NCBI GenBank assembly: GCA_028564675.1 | Contig: JAOVVO010000123.1 | Coordinates: 90,137 to 154,136 of the forward strand | DNA length: 64,000 nt | From: Onchocerca lupi | Taxonomy: Eukaryota > Nematoda > Chromadorea > Rhabditida > Onchocercidae | Reading direction: 5' to 3' | Part shown: positions 63,956 through 64,000 of the stretch, piece after piece | Layout: each line of letters starts with the position of its first letter | How positions within the stretch are numbered: the first letter of the stretch is position 1 | Made by a program: the position numbers and the translations under genes | Notes under the pieces: generated by a model | The model's database searches: none | Told to the model about the DNA's origin: nothing | What the model saw: only the letters and a program-made list of their open reading frames with translations

Positions 63956-64000
<45 letters not shown>
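63013..64000 (+). other. Intron or flank after the last visible RhoGAP exon
   Basis: It begins with a GTATTT donor. No further exon is convincing; the open frame running to 63287 is phenylalanine/lysine-rich read-through of the intron. Confidence 0.5.
63962..64000. repeat. Terminal poly-T run
   Basis: The window ends in 39 consecutive T. This may be a genuine homopolymer or a place where the assembly is weak. Confidence 0.9.

Overview
This is AT-rich (roughly 70% A+T by eye) eukaryotic DNA from a nematode. The evidence is the small-exon gene structure with TTTCAG-type acceptors, acceptor-like sites immediately before start codons that suggest spliced-leader trans-splicing, a U1 snRNA that begins with the 5' sequence I recall for nematode U1, and long homopolymer A/T runs. 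I think a parasitic clade III (spirurid or filarial-like) nematode is most likely, but that assignment is inference.

Layout. 171-4725 (+): a complete 15-exon rpa-1 gene (RPA70, single-strand DNA binding). 5969-7970 (-): a bZIP transcription factor with a long interrupted polyglutamine tract, tail-to-tail with rpa-1. 7971-15104: about 7 kb without a convincing gene. 15105-23181 (-): a complete 18-exon FHIP/FAM160-family gene (FTS-Hook adaptor, dynein and endosome transport). 23182-34384: an intergenic region that holds two convergent U1 snRNA genes, at 30721-30883 (+) and 31983-32146 (-). 34385-41717 (-): a complete vps-50/syndetin gene (EARP endosomal recycling complex). 42830-44575 (+): a five-exon Alba/Rpp25-like gene (RNase P/MRP subunit). 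44576-50692: a repeat-bearing intergenic region. 50693 to beyond 63012 (+): the 5' part of a PDZ-containing RhoGAP of the ARHGAP21/23 (C. elegans PAC-1) type, with introns of 6.3 kb and about 3.5 kb; the PH and GAP domains must lie outside the window.

The protein-coding genes are independent housekeeping or transport genes. No operon is evident, because neighbours are divergent, convergent or widely spaced. All exon models are hand-made: splice sites were accepted only if GT-AG, reading phase and protein homology agreed.

The most notable observation is the second U1 gene. It keeps the U1-70K loop, U1A loop, Sm site, 3' hairpin and a promoter element at exactly the same distance as the normal copy. 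Its 5' splice-site recognition arm is changed at two positions, so it would pair perfectly with AAG|GUUAGU instead of CAG|GUAAGU. Stem II carries a compensatory base-pair change. Five phase-verified introns in this window start with GTTAGT, and about 30% of all modelled donors have T at +3. This suggests a variant U1 snRNP dedicated to +3U donors.
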